A DNA stretch of 55,636 nt from Acidobacteriota bacterium. GTDB taxonomy: Bacteria; Acidobacteriota; Blastocatellia; Pyrinomonadales; Pyrinomonadaceae. Positions 8,701-15,560 of this stretch are shown one piece after another; position 1 is the stretch's first letter, and every line of letters starts with the position of its first letter. The stretch covers positions 1 to 55,636 of the forward strand of contig JAIVJZ010000053.1 of NCBI GenBank assembly GCA_020199775.1, read 5' to 3'. The notes beneath the pieces are model-generated. The model made no database searches and was not told the DNA's origin. It worked only from the letters and a program-made list of their open reading frames with translations. The translations under genes and the position numbers were made by a program.

Positions 8701-9528
8701 CGTCTCGTGGACGCGCAGGGCGTGAGCGCGGGCGTGCCCGCCAACGCCACGCTCGTCATCCTCGACAACGACACGGGGCAGACGACCAACCCCATTCACA
8801 CCAGTTCCTTCTTCGTGCGCGTGAACTATCTTGACTTCCTCTCGCGCGAACCCGAAGCGGGCGAGCCGTGGACGGCCGTGCTGAACAACTGCTCGAACGT
8901 CAACAACAATCCCGAATGCGACCGTATCACGGTCTCGTCGGCCTTCTTCCGTTCGACGGAGTTCCAGCTCAAAGGTCTCTACATCTATCTCTTCTACAAG
9001 TCGGCGTTCAACCGCCGCCCGACTTACGACGAGGTCATCCCCGACATGCGCAGCGTCACCGGACGGACGCCCGAAGAGGTCTACCAGAAGAAGGCCGCCT
9101 TCGCCGCCTCGTTCGCCGCGCGGCCGGAGTTTGTCGCACTCTACGGCGCGTCGAGCAATCAGGCTTTCGTCGACACGCTGTTCGGGCGTTACTCGTTGCA
9201 GCAGATCACGACCGAAGACCCGGCGACGCCCGACGCCACGGCGCAAGTGACGCTCACGCGTCAGCAACTCGTCGATGGTCTGACCTCCGGCTCACTCACG
9301 CGCGCCAAGGCGCTGCGCGCGCTCGTGCAGAGCAACGAGGTCGAAACTGCCGAATTCAACGGCGCGTTCGTGGCGATGCAATACTACGGCTACCTGCGCC
9401 GCACGCCGGAAGAGGGCGGCTACAACAACTGGCTCAACTACCTGAAGAACAACCCCGGCGACTTCCGCAAGATGGTCGACGGTTTTATGAACTCCGTCGA
9501 ATACCGCCTGAGATTCGGTCAGCCTTGA
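5749..9528 (+). CDS. Exported FG-GAP double-propeller protein with Calx-beta and DUF4214 domains
   Basis: A large cell-surface or secreted protein. I count 14 FG-GAP repeats of about 59 residues, each with FGxSVAxSGDTAVVGA and then GxAYVFTRxGTTWTxQQKL, i.e. probably two seven-bladed integrin-like beta-propellers. The break between repeats 7 and 8 (AREAVDPNRINGAESP) fits that division. A Thr-Pro linker follows, then a Calx-beta domain (from TVQFSAASYQFNES to LVILDND) and a C-terminal DUF4214-like helical region starting near SSFFVRVNYLDFLSREPE. The chosen start is TTG 5749, with AAGGAG at 5733-5738 and a signal peptide directly after; the frame also opens at TTG 5716. Calcium-binding adhesion is likely by family; the ligand is unknown. 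Confidence 0.85.
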   Translation: MNRIKNPLTLFAIILSFVALSAAVSRTGAARPAPEGELPKLRGQKAVEFLRDNGIHEPLAAAATGAFVQEARLLANDGASQDSMGFSVAVSGDTAVVGAPADAVNSKNRQGSAYVYVRNGKVWTQQQKLTSSDGAANDEFGYSVGIVGDTIAVGRHNTQTGVNRTRGAVYVFKRTGATWAEQQILTADDGVEGDIFGTSLALENDTLVVGAQQKNVGSNFFQGAAYVFTRGGASSSFTQQAKLTASDGGFANFFGYSVAVSGDTAIVGATGLAGADAASGRGSAYVFTRSGSAWTQQQKLLASDGASGDAFGYSVSISGETAVIGARADVVGSAGEVGSAYVFTRAGATWAEQQKLTAAEATPRNDFFGNSVAISGDVIAVGSPAHEFVSSIANHGAVYVFGRTGTTWTRQQKLVHNDPAPDSLGQAIAFDGASILAGAPAKNSARGAAYVFAREAVDPNRINGAESPQASLFGRSVDMDGDTVVVGADFDTIDGTFNGTRTGAAYIFIRTGATWTQQARLVAPDGATNDHFGWDVAISGDTVIVGAYDHKIGANNFQGAAYVFTRSGTSWTLQQKLTANDGGASDSFGYSVALDGETAVVGAVGDDIVATNDNRGSAYVFTRAGTTWTQQTRLTAQADKAGTGFGIDVAVSGDTALVGNPLETIGTTPNQGAAYIFTRAGTTWTEQQRLFTASGENGDVFGISVALDGETAVVGSAQGSSSTASKGTAYVYVRANAAWTLQQKLLSSDLEFNDYLGRALDIDGDTIILGAFGDTVGTNGGQGSAYIFKRAGSSWTEQQKLLAADGSEFDFFGVSVAVSGDRAIAGAHTDDVSGMQDRGSAYIFKLGAVNPTPTPTPTATPTPTPTATPTPTATPTPSPTPTTATVQFSAASYQFNESTQSATITITRGGDTTGAAAVELRTTDDPAAVRCDDNSNNAGAAYARCDYATTVETVSWPAGDAQPRQVSIPLIDDAHVEGAENVQLRLVDAQGVSAGVPANATLVILDNDTGQTTNPIHTSSFFVRVNYLDFLSREPEAGEPWTAVLNNCSNVNNNPECDRITVSSAFFRSTEFQLKGLYIYLFYKSAFNRRPTYDEVIPDMRSVTGRTPEEVYQKKAAFAASFAARPEFVALYGASSNQAFVDTLFGRYSLQQITTEDPATPDATAQVTLTRQQLVDGLTSGSLTRAKALRALVQSNEVETAEFNGAFVAMQYYGYLRRTPEEGGYNNWLNYLKNNPGDFRKMVDGFMNSVEYRLRFGQP

Positions 9529-9551
9529 GGGGCGGTAAATGGATGTGAGAA

Positions 9552-9588
9552 AGAGGCCGCCCGAAGTGTAAAAACTCGGGCGGCCTCT
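9552..9588 (+). terminator. Terminator-like hairpin after the FG-GAP gene
   Basis: Perfect 13-base arms AGAGGCCGCCCGA (9552-9564) and TCGGGCGGCCTCT (9576-9588) enclose an A-rich 11-base loop. It lies 23 bases past the stop codon. A short CTAT follows rather than a long T-run. It is the natural boundary between the plus-strand FG-GAP gene and the minus-strand toxin gene. Confidence 0.7.
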
Positions 9589-9687
9589 CTATCACATCTA
9601 TCACTCAGTTGCGGGACTGCTTCTCGCGACCTTCATAAAACGGGCTTCTGGAATAGACTAAACCGGCTGTCGTTCCCCTCATGCCCC

Positions 9688-10086
9688 TTACGGCTCCAGA
9701 TGCGCTCTCACCCACTCGGCCAGAGCTTCTTCCGACAACTCGCCGGCGGCGAGAGCCAGAAAGATCGAATATTTCTCCTCCTGCGTGGCCGCCAGATTCG
9801 CGCCGTTCAGCAGCAGAAAGAGCCTCGCAACCACGAGCGCGGTACGCTTGTTGCCGTCCACAAAGGGATGATTGCCTGCGATGCCGAAGGCGTATGCGGC
9901 GGCCAGACTGGCTAGGTCAGGCGTGGGAGCGCCGTAGGCCAGAAGATTTTGCGGTCGTGCCAGAGCGGATCGGAGCAACCCCTCGTCACGTATCCCTTCG
10001 CTGCCGCCATGCTCGGCCAACTGCCGCAGGTGGACGGCGACCACAACGTCCTCACGCACCCAGACGATATTCTCCGCCTCAGTCAT
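9688..10086 (-). CDS. doc: Doc-type Fic-domain toxin (death-on-curing family)
   Basis: A 132-residue protein of the Doc branch of the Fic fold. The core motif is HPFVDGNKRTA (residues 73-83), with His73 and the Asp/Asn/Lys/Arg of the nucleotide-binding loop. Characterised Doc proteins phosphorylate elongation factor Tu and halt translation; the toxin role here is inferred from family and context. The gene overlaps the end of the upstream antitoxin gene by four bases (ATGA), so the two are translationally coupled. No inhibitory-helix motif is visible, so control should come from the partner. Length is normal, and nothing suggests truncation. Confidence 0.85.
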   Translation of the reverse strand: MTEAENIVWVREDVVVAVHLRQLAEHGGSEGIRDEGLLRSALARPQNLLAYGAPTPDLASLAAAYAFGIAGNHPFVDGNKRTALVVARLFLLLNGANLAATQEEKYSIFLALAAGELSEEALAEWVRAHLEP

Positions 10087-10307
10087 TCGGCCAGTTTCCT
10101 GAGTGCGTCGCGGTCTTCACGCATGACTCGTTCGGCCAGTTCCATCTGCGCCGCGAATGCCGGATCGTAAGGCGTGATACGGATGCCGTCCGGAGTTTCG
10201 GTAACGTAAAGAAGGTCTCCCTTTTGCACGCGTAGCTTTTCCAAGAGTTCTTTCGGGAACACTACCCCGACCGAATTACCCACGGTCATAACTTTTAACG
10301 TCGCCAT
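10083..10307 (-). CDS. AbrB/MazE-type antitoxin partner of Doc
   Basis: A 74-residue swapped-hairpin protein. The N-terminal half (TVGNSVGVVFPKELLEKLRVQKGDLLYVTE) is the SpoVT-AbrB/MazE DNA-binding beta fold. The C-terminal half (DPAFAAQMELAERVMREDRDALRKLAE) is an acidic helix able to wrap a toxin. It is the first gene of the pair and its stop overlaps the doc start. In the classic P1 system the antitoxin is Phd, so this is an AbrB-Doc combination. It probably represses its own promoter through the palindrome at 10345-10362. The toxin-binding role is inferred. Confidence 0.85.
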   Translation of the reverse strand: MATLKVMTVGNSVGVVFPKELLEKLRVQKGDLLYVTETPDGIRITPYDPAFAAQMELAERVMREDRDALRKLAE

Positions 10308-10341
10308 ACCTGTCTACCCCTCAACTGGAATCCGAACCACG

Positions 10342-10365
10342 ATATTATAACATCCGTTATAACCG
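10342..10365 (-). promoter_or_regulatory. Operator overlapping the -10 of the AbrB-doc promoter
   Basis: TTATAAC (10345-10351) and GTTATAA (10356-10362) form a perfect 7-base inverted repeat with spacer ATCC. On the minus strand the same bases contain a TATAAT -10 hexamer (10344-10349), about 37 bases upstream of the antitoxin ATG. A repressor bound here would block RNA polymerase, the usual autoregulation of toxin-antitoxin operons. No convincing -35 is visible. Confidence 0.6.
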
Positions 10366-10514
10366 ATCAGCACAGAGAATTATATCCAGATTGCCGGCTG
10401 CGCCGGTTCAGCTTTCACATCCGCACCGGGAAACATGCCCCGACGATTCGGAGCAGCCTCGACATCAAAGAAGTCTTGACGCAGCAGCTGCTTGCCCCGT
10501 TTGAAACATTTCGA

Positions 10515-10543
10515 TTGACATCGTGCGCTACAAGCGATAAAAG
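10515..10543 (+). promoter_or_regulatory. Sigma-70-like promoter of the HTH-parA operon
   Basis: TTGACA at 10515-10520 is a perfect -35 hexamer. It is followed after exactly 17 bases by TAAAAG (10538-10543). The predicted transcript would start near 10550, about 30 bases before the ATG at 10579. Confidence 0.6.
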
Positions 10544-10578
10544 ACACAATCGGTCGTTATCACACGCGAGGCATAACT

Positions 10579-10794
10579 ATGATCAAGAGTAATCTCACGC
10601 CCCAAACTATCAGCATCAGCGAAGCGCAAACTCAATTAGGAGTTTCGCGCACGGCGCTGTGGCGGCTGATTCGCTCCTACAACATTGAAACCTTTCAGGA
10701 CGTGCTCGATGCCAGAGTTAAGAGGGTTCGAGTCAGCGACATCCAGAGAGTGCTTGACGACGCCGACAGGGTAAGAAGAGGTATCGCGGCATGA
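10579..10794 (+). CDS. Small helix-turn-helix DNA-binding protein
   Basis: A 71-residue protein with an excisionase/MerR-like helix-turn-helix: ISISEAQTQLGVSRTALWRLIRSYNIE, then a wing-like VKRVRVSDIQRVLDDADR. It is first in a three-gene unit; its stop overlaps the parA start (ATGA, 10791-10794). In plasmid and phage partition units a small DNA-binding protein next to ParA often plays the centromere-binding or repressor role, which is the most likely job here. No resemblance to full-length ParB is seen. Confidence 0.75.
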   Translation: MIKSNLTPQTISISEAQTQLGVSRTALWRLIRSYNIETFQDVLDARVKRVRVSDIQRVLDDADRVRRGIAA

Positions 10795-11582
10795 AGACCA
10801 TCGCCATCGCAAATCAGAAGGGCGGCGTCGGGAAAACCACGACAGCTACCAATCTCGCCGCCGGTCTGGCTATCAGGGGCTACAAGACGCTTTTGATTGA
10901 TCTGGATAGCCAGTGTAACGCCACTTTCACCTTCCTCGATCAGAGTCTCATTAAAACGACGCTGGCCGATGTCTTGGTAGGTTATCAGGAACGCCCGAGC
11001 TTAATTGACGCGATCTACGAGACGCATATCGAAGGTCTTGACATCGCGCCGTCTCACATCAGACTGGCTCTTCTGGAACGTTCCGTGCAGATCGAGGAAC
11101 ATTACAGGCTCAAAGATTCTCTGGAATCACTCGAAGCCTACGACTTCGCGGTAATTGACTGCCCGCCGAGCCTCGGCATGACGTTGACGCAAGCCCTACT
11201 TGCGTCCTCGCATGCAATAGTTCCGGTCGCCGCGCAGTTCTATCCACTTGAAGGCGTGGTTGACTTGACGAGTACGATGCAGGCCACCCGCAGGCTTAAT
11301 CCTTCCCTGTCCATCTTGGGTTACTTGATGACATATTTCGATGGCCGCAACCGCATTTGTGGCGAGGCTTTAGCTAAGATGCAGGAGATGTTCGACGGGC
11401 TGGTTTTCGAGACCGTCATCAGAACGAACGTTAAACTGCAAACCGCCCCTTCCCTTCGTAAAAGCATCTTCGAGCACGCGCCGGACTCGCACGGCAGCAA
11501 AGACTATGACTCTCTGACTGACGAAGTGTTGCAAAGACTCAAGATGGATAGTTCGCTCAGACTCGTTCAGGAGGCCGGATGA
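10791..11582 (+). CDS. parA: ParA-family partition ATPase
   Basis: A 263-residue deviant Walker ATPase. Residues 9-17 are QKGGVGKTT, with signature lysine Lys10 and P-loop Lys15. Walker A' follows as LLIDLDSQCNAT and Walker B as FAVIDCPPSLG. ParA proteins bind DNA non-specifically as ATP dimers and move cargo marked by a partner. There is no N-terminal HTH, as in the Soj/short type; the separate upstream HTH protein may supply that. Both ends overlap neighbours by 4 bases, so the three genes are translationally coupled. No chromosomal parB, gidA or gidB is nearby, so this is more likely from a plasmid or integrated element than the chromosomal par locus. Confidence 0.9.
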   Translation: MKTIAIANQKGGVGKTTTATNLAAGLAIRGYKTLLIDLDSQCNATFTFLDQSLIKTTLADVLVGYQERPSLIDAIYETHIEGLDIAPSHIRLALLERSVQIEEHYRLKDSLESLEAYDFAVIDCPPSLGMTLTQALLASSHAIVPVAAQFYPLEGVVDLTSTMQATRRLNPSLSILGYLMTYFDGRNRICGEALAKMQEMFDGLVFETVIRTNVKLQTAPSLRKSIFEHAPDSHGSKDYDSLTDEVLQRLKMDSSLRLVQEAG

Positions 11583-12643
11583 CCGAAACCAAAGGCAAGC
11601 AAAAGGCCGTGATTAAGACTCGCCAACCGCAGAAGAAGACGCAAGACACCTTCGCCAACCTGCGTAAACCCCATCCGGTTGAAGAGTTACTGGGACTGAC
11701 TCAATCAACATCAGTCACACCACCCACAGCACTCACCCCACTCACCCCACTCACCCCACATGCACCACCTACAGTCGCGCCTTCTCGTGATTTCGCCAAA
11801 GTCGCCAATTCAATAGTGCGCGAAGCAGTGCCTTCGGGCGCGTTCACCGGCAAGAGCAAACAGCTCTATGATTACCTCTATGCGAAGACCCGTGGTGCGG
11901 TAGTGCCCAAGCGGACGGTACGCATGACGAAGACGGCCATCATGAAGGGATCACACATCGGCTCGGAGCGAACGATGTATAAAAACCTCAGGCGACTCGA
12001 AGCGGCCGGGTTGGTGCAGGTACGCTCTATTGCCGGCGAGCAGGACGGCAGTGAGTACACTGTGATACTCCCAGAAGAGGTCGCCCCACTCACACCACCC
12101 ACTGACGCCACCCACTCACACCACTCACTGCAGAAAGTGGTGACACCACTCACTGCAGAAAGTGGTGTGAGTGGTGTGAGTCTAAGTGCTGAAGATTCAA
12201 CGATTTCTGGCGATCTTAAGACTTCTTTTAAGACTTATGAGAGAGATTCTGATGATGAGGCTGTGCGCCGGTTGATCGAGGTTTTCCTACAAGCGGAAAA
12301 AGAACTGACGGGAAAGAACTCGGCGAACAAATTTCAATGGGGAGAACTCGCGGAGTTATTAGTGACGGAATTGAAAATCGCCGCCGGGCGCACGACCGTC
12401 TCCAACGTCCCGGCCTTTCTCGCCGAACACCTGCGCCGCAGACTGTGGAAAGTAGATAAACACCGCGCCTCCGAGATTGCCGTCGAGCCGGAGCAGGGCA
12501 GTCACACCACTTTCAGCGATGAAGAGAGAAGACGATGCCCCGACTGCGGCGGCACTAACTTCTGGTACCCGCAAGGGCCTGACATAGGTAAGGCTGGGAG
12601 AGGTGAGGTGATAGACGGGAAGGGTTTTTCTCCTTTCCCGTAA
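11579..12643 (+). CDS. Winged-helix protein with C-terminal zinc-knuckle remnant, third gene of the parA unit
   Basis: A 354-residue protein of no named family I can place. A Pro/Thr-rich linker (LTPLTPLTP, about 50-65) leads to a winged helix: SKQLYDYLYAKTRGAV, then MKGSHIGSERTMYKNLRRLEAAGLVQVRS (about 95-160), as in plasmid replication or partition regulators. A second Thr/Ser/His-rich linker follows, then a helical region (about 215-310) and a CPDCGG motif at about residue 319. A zinc ribbon would need a second Cys/His pair, which is absent, so the C-terminus looks eroded or cut. The gene is coupled to parA by a four-base overlap. Both linkers are encoded by iteron-like DNA. A replication or centromere-binding role is inferred. 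Confidence 0.6.
   Translation: MTETKGKQKAVIKTRQPQKKTQDTFANLRKPHPVEELLGLTQSTSVTPPTALTPLTPLTPHAPPTVAPSRDFAKVANSIVREAVPSGAFTGKSKQLYDYLYAKTRGAVVPKRTVRMTKTAIMKGSHIGSERTMYKNLRRLEAAGLVQVRSIAGEQDGSEYTVILPEEVAPLTPPTDATHSHHSLQKVVTPLTAESGVSGVSLSAEDSTISGDLKTSFKTYERDSDDEAVRRLIEVFLQAEKELTGKNSANKFQWGELAELLVTELKIAAGRTTVSNVPAFLAEHLRRRLWKVDKHRASEIAVEPEQGSHTTFSDEERRRCPDCGGTNFWYPQGPDIGKAGRGEVIDGKGFSPFP
11714..11760. repeat. ACTCACCCC tandem repeats inside the winged-helix gene
   Basis: The 9-base unit ACTCACCCC is repeated three times in register (11731-11757), flanked by related CACACCACCCACAGC. It encodes the LTPLTPLTP linker. The same CACTCAC core recurs in the second cluster at 12085-12181, so it may be a DNA-binding array as well as a protein linker. 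Confidence 0.6.
12085..12181. repeat. Iteron-like palindromic repeats (candidate partition/replication site)
   Basis: Two identical 24-base copies start at 12119 and 12144. Each contains CACCACT and AGTGGTG as perfect 7-base arms around CACTGCAGAA. The cluster is bracketed by ACTCACACCACTCAC on the left and its reverse complement GTGAGTGGTGTGAGT on the right. This direct-plus-inverted design is typical of protein-bound iterons or centromere sites, and it lies in the gene next to parA. Confidence 0.55.
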
Positions 12644-12650
12644 TGTTTAA

Positions 12651-12666
12651 GGTAATAGGGATTACC
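12651..12666 (+). terminator. Small hairpin after the parA unit
   Basis: GGTAAT (12651-12656) and ATTACC (12661-12666) pair around AGGG just past the stop. A second hairpin, ACGGGAA with TTCCCGT, overlaps the last codons (about 12616-12641). Either may end the operon. The remaining bases up to 12814 hold nothing recognisable. Confidence 0.35.
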
Positions 12667-12814
12667 GGAGAGACAGGCGGTAGTCGGTAATCATAACCTG
12701 CACTGGATGTGCTATGACGTGGCTGTCTCACGCTATTAGGTTATCTGTCCGGCAACGGTAGCCCACGGTGTGAAGCGGTGGCTGAACTCCTTGAACACCC
12801 GTTAATCATATTTC

Positions 12815-13990
12815 CTAGTTGAATGCCGCTTGCGCCGCCCATGTCTGTGTTCGCGCAGTTTGAGCTTTGCTTTTGCCGGTCAGTCTTTTGATGAGTTCCA
12901 CCTCTTCGGAGCGATATGGCATCCCGTCGATGCGAAAGACCTCGTGAAACCAGATCGTAGGCTCCCGGTCGATGTATGGACGCCGCCACGAATCCCACGG
13001 CAGGTGCGTCTGTGATTTGCCTTGAACCAGTCCCCAGTTGATCGCCGCGACGTTGTAGCGCTTGGCAATGGGTAGGCTGCCCTCGAACGTGCTGCCGTTG
13101 CCGCGCGCCATGTATTCGGTGCAGAGGATCGGGCGGTTGTACCCTTGTAACTGTTTGATGCGCCGCTCGAAACTCTCCGGGGCGTCATAGTTGTGGAATG
13201 TGATGATGTCCGAAAGGTAGAGTTGCGTGATCTCTGTGGCCGTCAGTTCTCGCGGGTTCGACCAATCGCCGCCCTTCCACACGCCGGAGGTCAACGGTTG
13301 CATCGCGCCCGCCTCGCGCGCCCACTGGAACGCCTGTGGGAGGAGGGCGAGGACGAGTTCGACCTTGTTTCTCGGTTCCAGACTGATGTAAGCGGGGTCG
13401 TTCATGTTGTCCGGCTCGTTCCAGATGTCCCACGCGAGAATGCGCTTGTCTTGCTTAAACGCCCCGACGACTCCTTTAACATACTCTTTGAGGCGCGGAT
13501 ATTCCGCCGGGTCTTCGAGCGCGACCTTGCCCGGCGACTGCATCCAACCGGAGTTATGCACACCGGGTCGCGGGTCGCGCTGTTTGCCCGTTACGGGAAA
13601 TGGATCCCAGCATGAATCGAACAATACGAACATCGGGCGAATTCTGTGCTTGTCGGCGATCTGGAGAAACGTGTCGATGCGTCGCTTGAAACCTTCCGGG
13701 TCTTGCTTGTAGGCGAGGTCGTGCAGGTAAACACGCATTGTGTTCATGCCGATGTGCTCAGCCCAGCCAAGTTCGAGGTCTATGCGCTTGGGGTCGAAGG
13801 TTTCTGCCTGCCACATCTCCAGTTGGTTGATCGCCGTCGCGGGGTTGTAATTGCTGCCGACGAGAAAGGGCTGCCCCTTGTACCATTCTCTGGCTTCCGC
13901 CTCCGTCCACCTGCCCGACGGCGCGGCCAAGGCGGCGTGGCATAACAGCAGGACGACGAATAACCGTGTGGCTTTGCGTATGACGTGCAT
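12815..13990 (-). CDS. Exported glycoside hydrolase of the GH5-like (beta/alpha)8 fold
   Basis: A 391-residue secreted enzyme with a signal peptide (residues 1-22, ending ALAA). The barrel shows GMNTMRVYLHDLAY early, then WDIWNEPDN where Glu192 is the expected acid/base, and RPILCTEYM where Glu292 is the expected nucleophile; strand-4 NEP and strand-7 TEY are hallmarks of clan GH-A. ITFHNYD supplies a likely active-site His. A beta-1,4-glucanase or mannanase activity is plausible, but the subfamily cannot be told by eye; the family also includes proteins named cellulase-like or 1,4-beta-xylanase. There is no carbohydrate-binding module. It is convergent with the parA unit and divergent from the DUF4097-like gene. 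Confidence 0.8.
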   Translation of the reverse strand: MHVIRKATRLFVVLLLCHAALAAPSGRWTEAEAREWYKGQPFLVGSNYNPATAINQLEMWQAETFDPKRIDLELGWAEHIGMNTMRVYLHDLAYKQDPEGFKRRIDTFLQIADKHRIRPMFVLFDSCWDPFPVTGKQRDPRPGVHNSGWMQSPGKVALEDPAEYPRLKEYVKGVVGAFKQDKRILAWDIWNEPDNMNDPAYISLEPRNKVELVLALLPQAFQWAREAGAMQPLTSGVWKGGDWSNPRELTATEITQLYLSDIITFHNYDAPESFERRIKQLQGYNRPILCTEYMARGNGSTFEGSLPIAKRYNVAAINWGLVQGKSQTHLPWDSWRRPYIDREPTIWFHEVFRIDGMPYRSEEVELIKRLTGKSKAQTARTQTWAAQAAFN

Positions 13991-14272
13991 TCTTTTTCGA
14001 GTCTCCGAAGTCGAGTTGATCGAGGCGAGTTAATCTCAACCGCGTTCAAACGTTAGGCTGGTTTGAAGGTACTGTTGCGTCAACTATTTTAGCCCCAACC
14101 CGGTTATGACGCATAGTAATATGATCCTCAAAACTCAACATGCCCGTCTCCGAGCATATCTTTATAACGGAAATTTTCTGCCACAAAGTTAGCGCGCGTG
14201 GTGTTTACCACATAGAACGACGGAGTTTTCAGGCTTTGTCCCGGCAAGCGACCCTAACCTCAGGAGAAAATT

Positions 14273-15109
14273 GTGATGATGAGAAAAGTATTTGCACGCA
14301 CGACTCTGGTCTGCGTCGCACTCGGCCTCGCCGCATCAGCGGCATTCGCACAATCAGATAATTCACGCTACTCGCTCGCCTGCCGCGACGAGGACAATTA
14401 CAACGACGACTCGCGCGCGCGCCACTGCCGGATAAAGGAGCAAACCCTACAGGCGACGGGCGGCACGCTGAACGTCGATGGGATGAAGAACGGCGGCGTC
14501 TCCGTCAAGGGTTGGGAGCGCAATGAGATTCTGTTGCGCTATCGCCTGCAAACGCACGCGCCGACGCAGGGTCAGGCCGACGCGCTCGCCTCTCAAATCC
14601 GGGTTACGACAACAGGCGGACAGATTCGCGCCGAAGGCCCCGAACAAAACGGTGAAGCGCGTTGGGATGTGGGCTACGAATTATTCGTTCCGCGCCAGAC
14701 GAACCTTTCGCTCCAAACTCGCAACGGCGGGATCAGCCTTTCGGGCGTGCGCGGCCGGATTAGTTTCGACGCCCAAAACGGGGGTGTCTCTTTGAAGAAT
14801 GTCGGCGGCAACGTCACGGGCGCAACGGTCAACGGCGGGCTTCACGTCGAACTCACCGGCAGCAACTGGGAGGGCGAAGGTCTCAACGTGAGGACGACGA
14901 ACGGGGGACTGTCGATCACAGTGCCCGAAAATTACTCTGCGCACCTTGAGACGGGGACGGTCAACGGCGGTCTCGTCGTCAACCCCTCTATCGCCGAAGT
15001 GACCCGCAAGACGAAGCAGTTATCACTCGACCTGGGTTCCGGCGGTACAAGCCTTCGCATTCATACCACCAACGGCGGCGTCTCAATCAAGCGCAGCGAA
15101 TCGAGATAA
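14273..15109 (+). CDS. Exported DUF4097-like beta-helix protein
   Basis: A 278-residue protein with a signal peptide (MRKVFARTTLVCVALGLAASAAFAQ), preceded by AGGAGAAAATTGTG. The mature part has repeated short strands with an NGG turn: MKNGGVSVKGW, TRNGGISLSGVRG, AQNGGVSLKNVGGNV, VNGGLHVELTGS, TNGGLSITVP, VNGGLVVNP and TNGGVSIKR. This is the stacked pattern of the DUF4097/adhesin-like beta-helix family, generally periplasmic or surface proteins of unclear role, often near envelope-stress regulators. No regulator is adjacent here. Three ATGs are in a row, so the exact start is uncertain by one or two codons. Confidence 0.75.
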   Translation: MMMRKVFARTTLVCVALGLAASAAFAQSDNSRYSLACRDEDNYNDDSRARHCRIKEQTLQATGGTLNVDGMKNGGVSVKGWERNEILLRYRLQTHAPTQGQADALASQIRVTTTGGQIRAEGPEQNGEARWDVGYELFVPRQTNLSLQTRNGGISLSGVRGRISFDAQNGGVSLKNVGGNVTGATVNGGLHVELTGSNWEGEGLNVRTTNGGLSITVPENYSAHLETGTVNGGLVVNPSIAEVTRKTKQLSLDLGSGGTSLRIHTTNGGVSIKRSESR

Positions 15110-15200
15110 GGCACAAGAAGAAGAAGTTGCAACTCGCCGCCGGGTAAGCAATTCGGGGTAACGGCGCGTTGGTTAACTGAAAGCGGTTTATCTGTTCAGG

Positions 15201-15237
15201 CTCTTGCCGGGAAGCGTGACGCGCAACCCGGCAAGAG
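15201..15237 (+). terminator. Terminator-like hairpin after the DUF4097-like gene
   Basis: CTCTTGCCGGG (15201-15211) pairs perfectly with CCCGGCAAGAG (15227-15237) around a 15-base loop. TCTGTGTC follows, with no T-run. It is about 90 bases after the stop. Confidence 0.6.
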
Positions 15238-15340
15238 TCTGTGTCGGCGATGGGCTTTAGGCAACGAGGCGAAAGGCGCGATCTTCTGTGTGGTCAACAC
15301 GCTCACGGCGCATCACGCCGGGGTGGAAAAATCGCGCTTT

Positions 15341-15412
15341 CAAATTTAGAATATGCCTCGCGCAAATTTAGAATATGCCTCGCGCAAACTTAGAATATGC
15401 CTCGCGCAAACT
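15341..15412. repeat. 22-bp tandem repeat, three copies plus an interrupted fourth
   Basis: Units at 15341-15362, 15363-15384 and 15385-15406 differ at one base and share the core TTAGAATATGCCTCGCG. A fourth copy starts at 15407, is broken after CAAACTTA, and resumes as GAATATGCTTCGCGG at 15563, beyond the MITE-like insertion. Confidence 0.85.
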
Positions 15413-15414
15413 TA

Positions 15415-15560
15415 TAGCGATTTGCAGATGAGTGTGACCGATATCAAAACTGTAGGGGCAGGGCTAGTCCCTGCCCGCCGCACACCAAACCGAGCGGGCA
15501 GGGACAAGCCCTGCCCCTACACTCATTTCTTGGTAGTTCCATCCAATTGCAAACGGCTAT
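15415..15560. mobile_element. 146-bp MITE-like palindromic element inserted in a tandem repeat
   Basis: The element starts TAGCGATTTGCA and ends TGCAAACGGCTA, so its terminal inverted repeats match at 10 of 12 positions. It is flanked by TA on both sides (15413-15414 and 15561-15562), and removing it with one TA restores the fourth copy of the 22-bp repeat, which shows it is an insertion. Inside, 15451-15477 and 15495-15521 form a near-perfect 27-base palindrome around GTAGGGGCAGGG...CCCTGCCCCTAC. A TA target points to mobilisation by an IS630/Tc1-mariner-type transposase; none is encoded in this window. Confidence 0.7.

Noticed and set aside
8152..9267. 371-codon minus-strand ORF opposite the FG-GAP protein
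   Set aside because: Antisense shadow of the Calx-beta and DUF4214 regions, with Arg-rich low-complexity translation.
15341..15406. CRISPR-like array
   Set aside because: Repeats are directly abutting with no spacers, so it is a simple tandem repeat.
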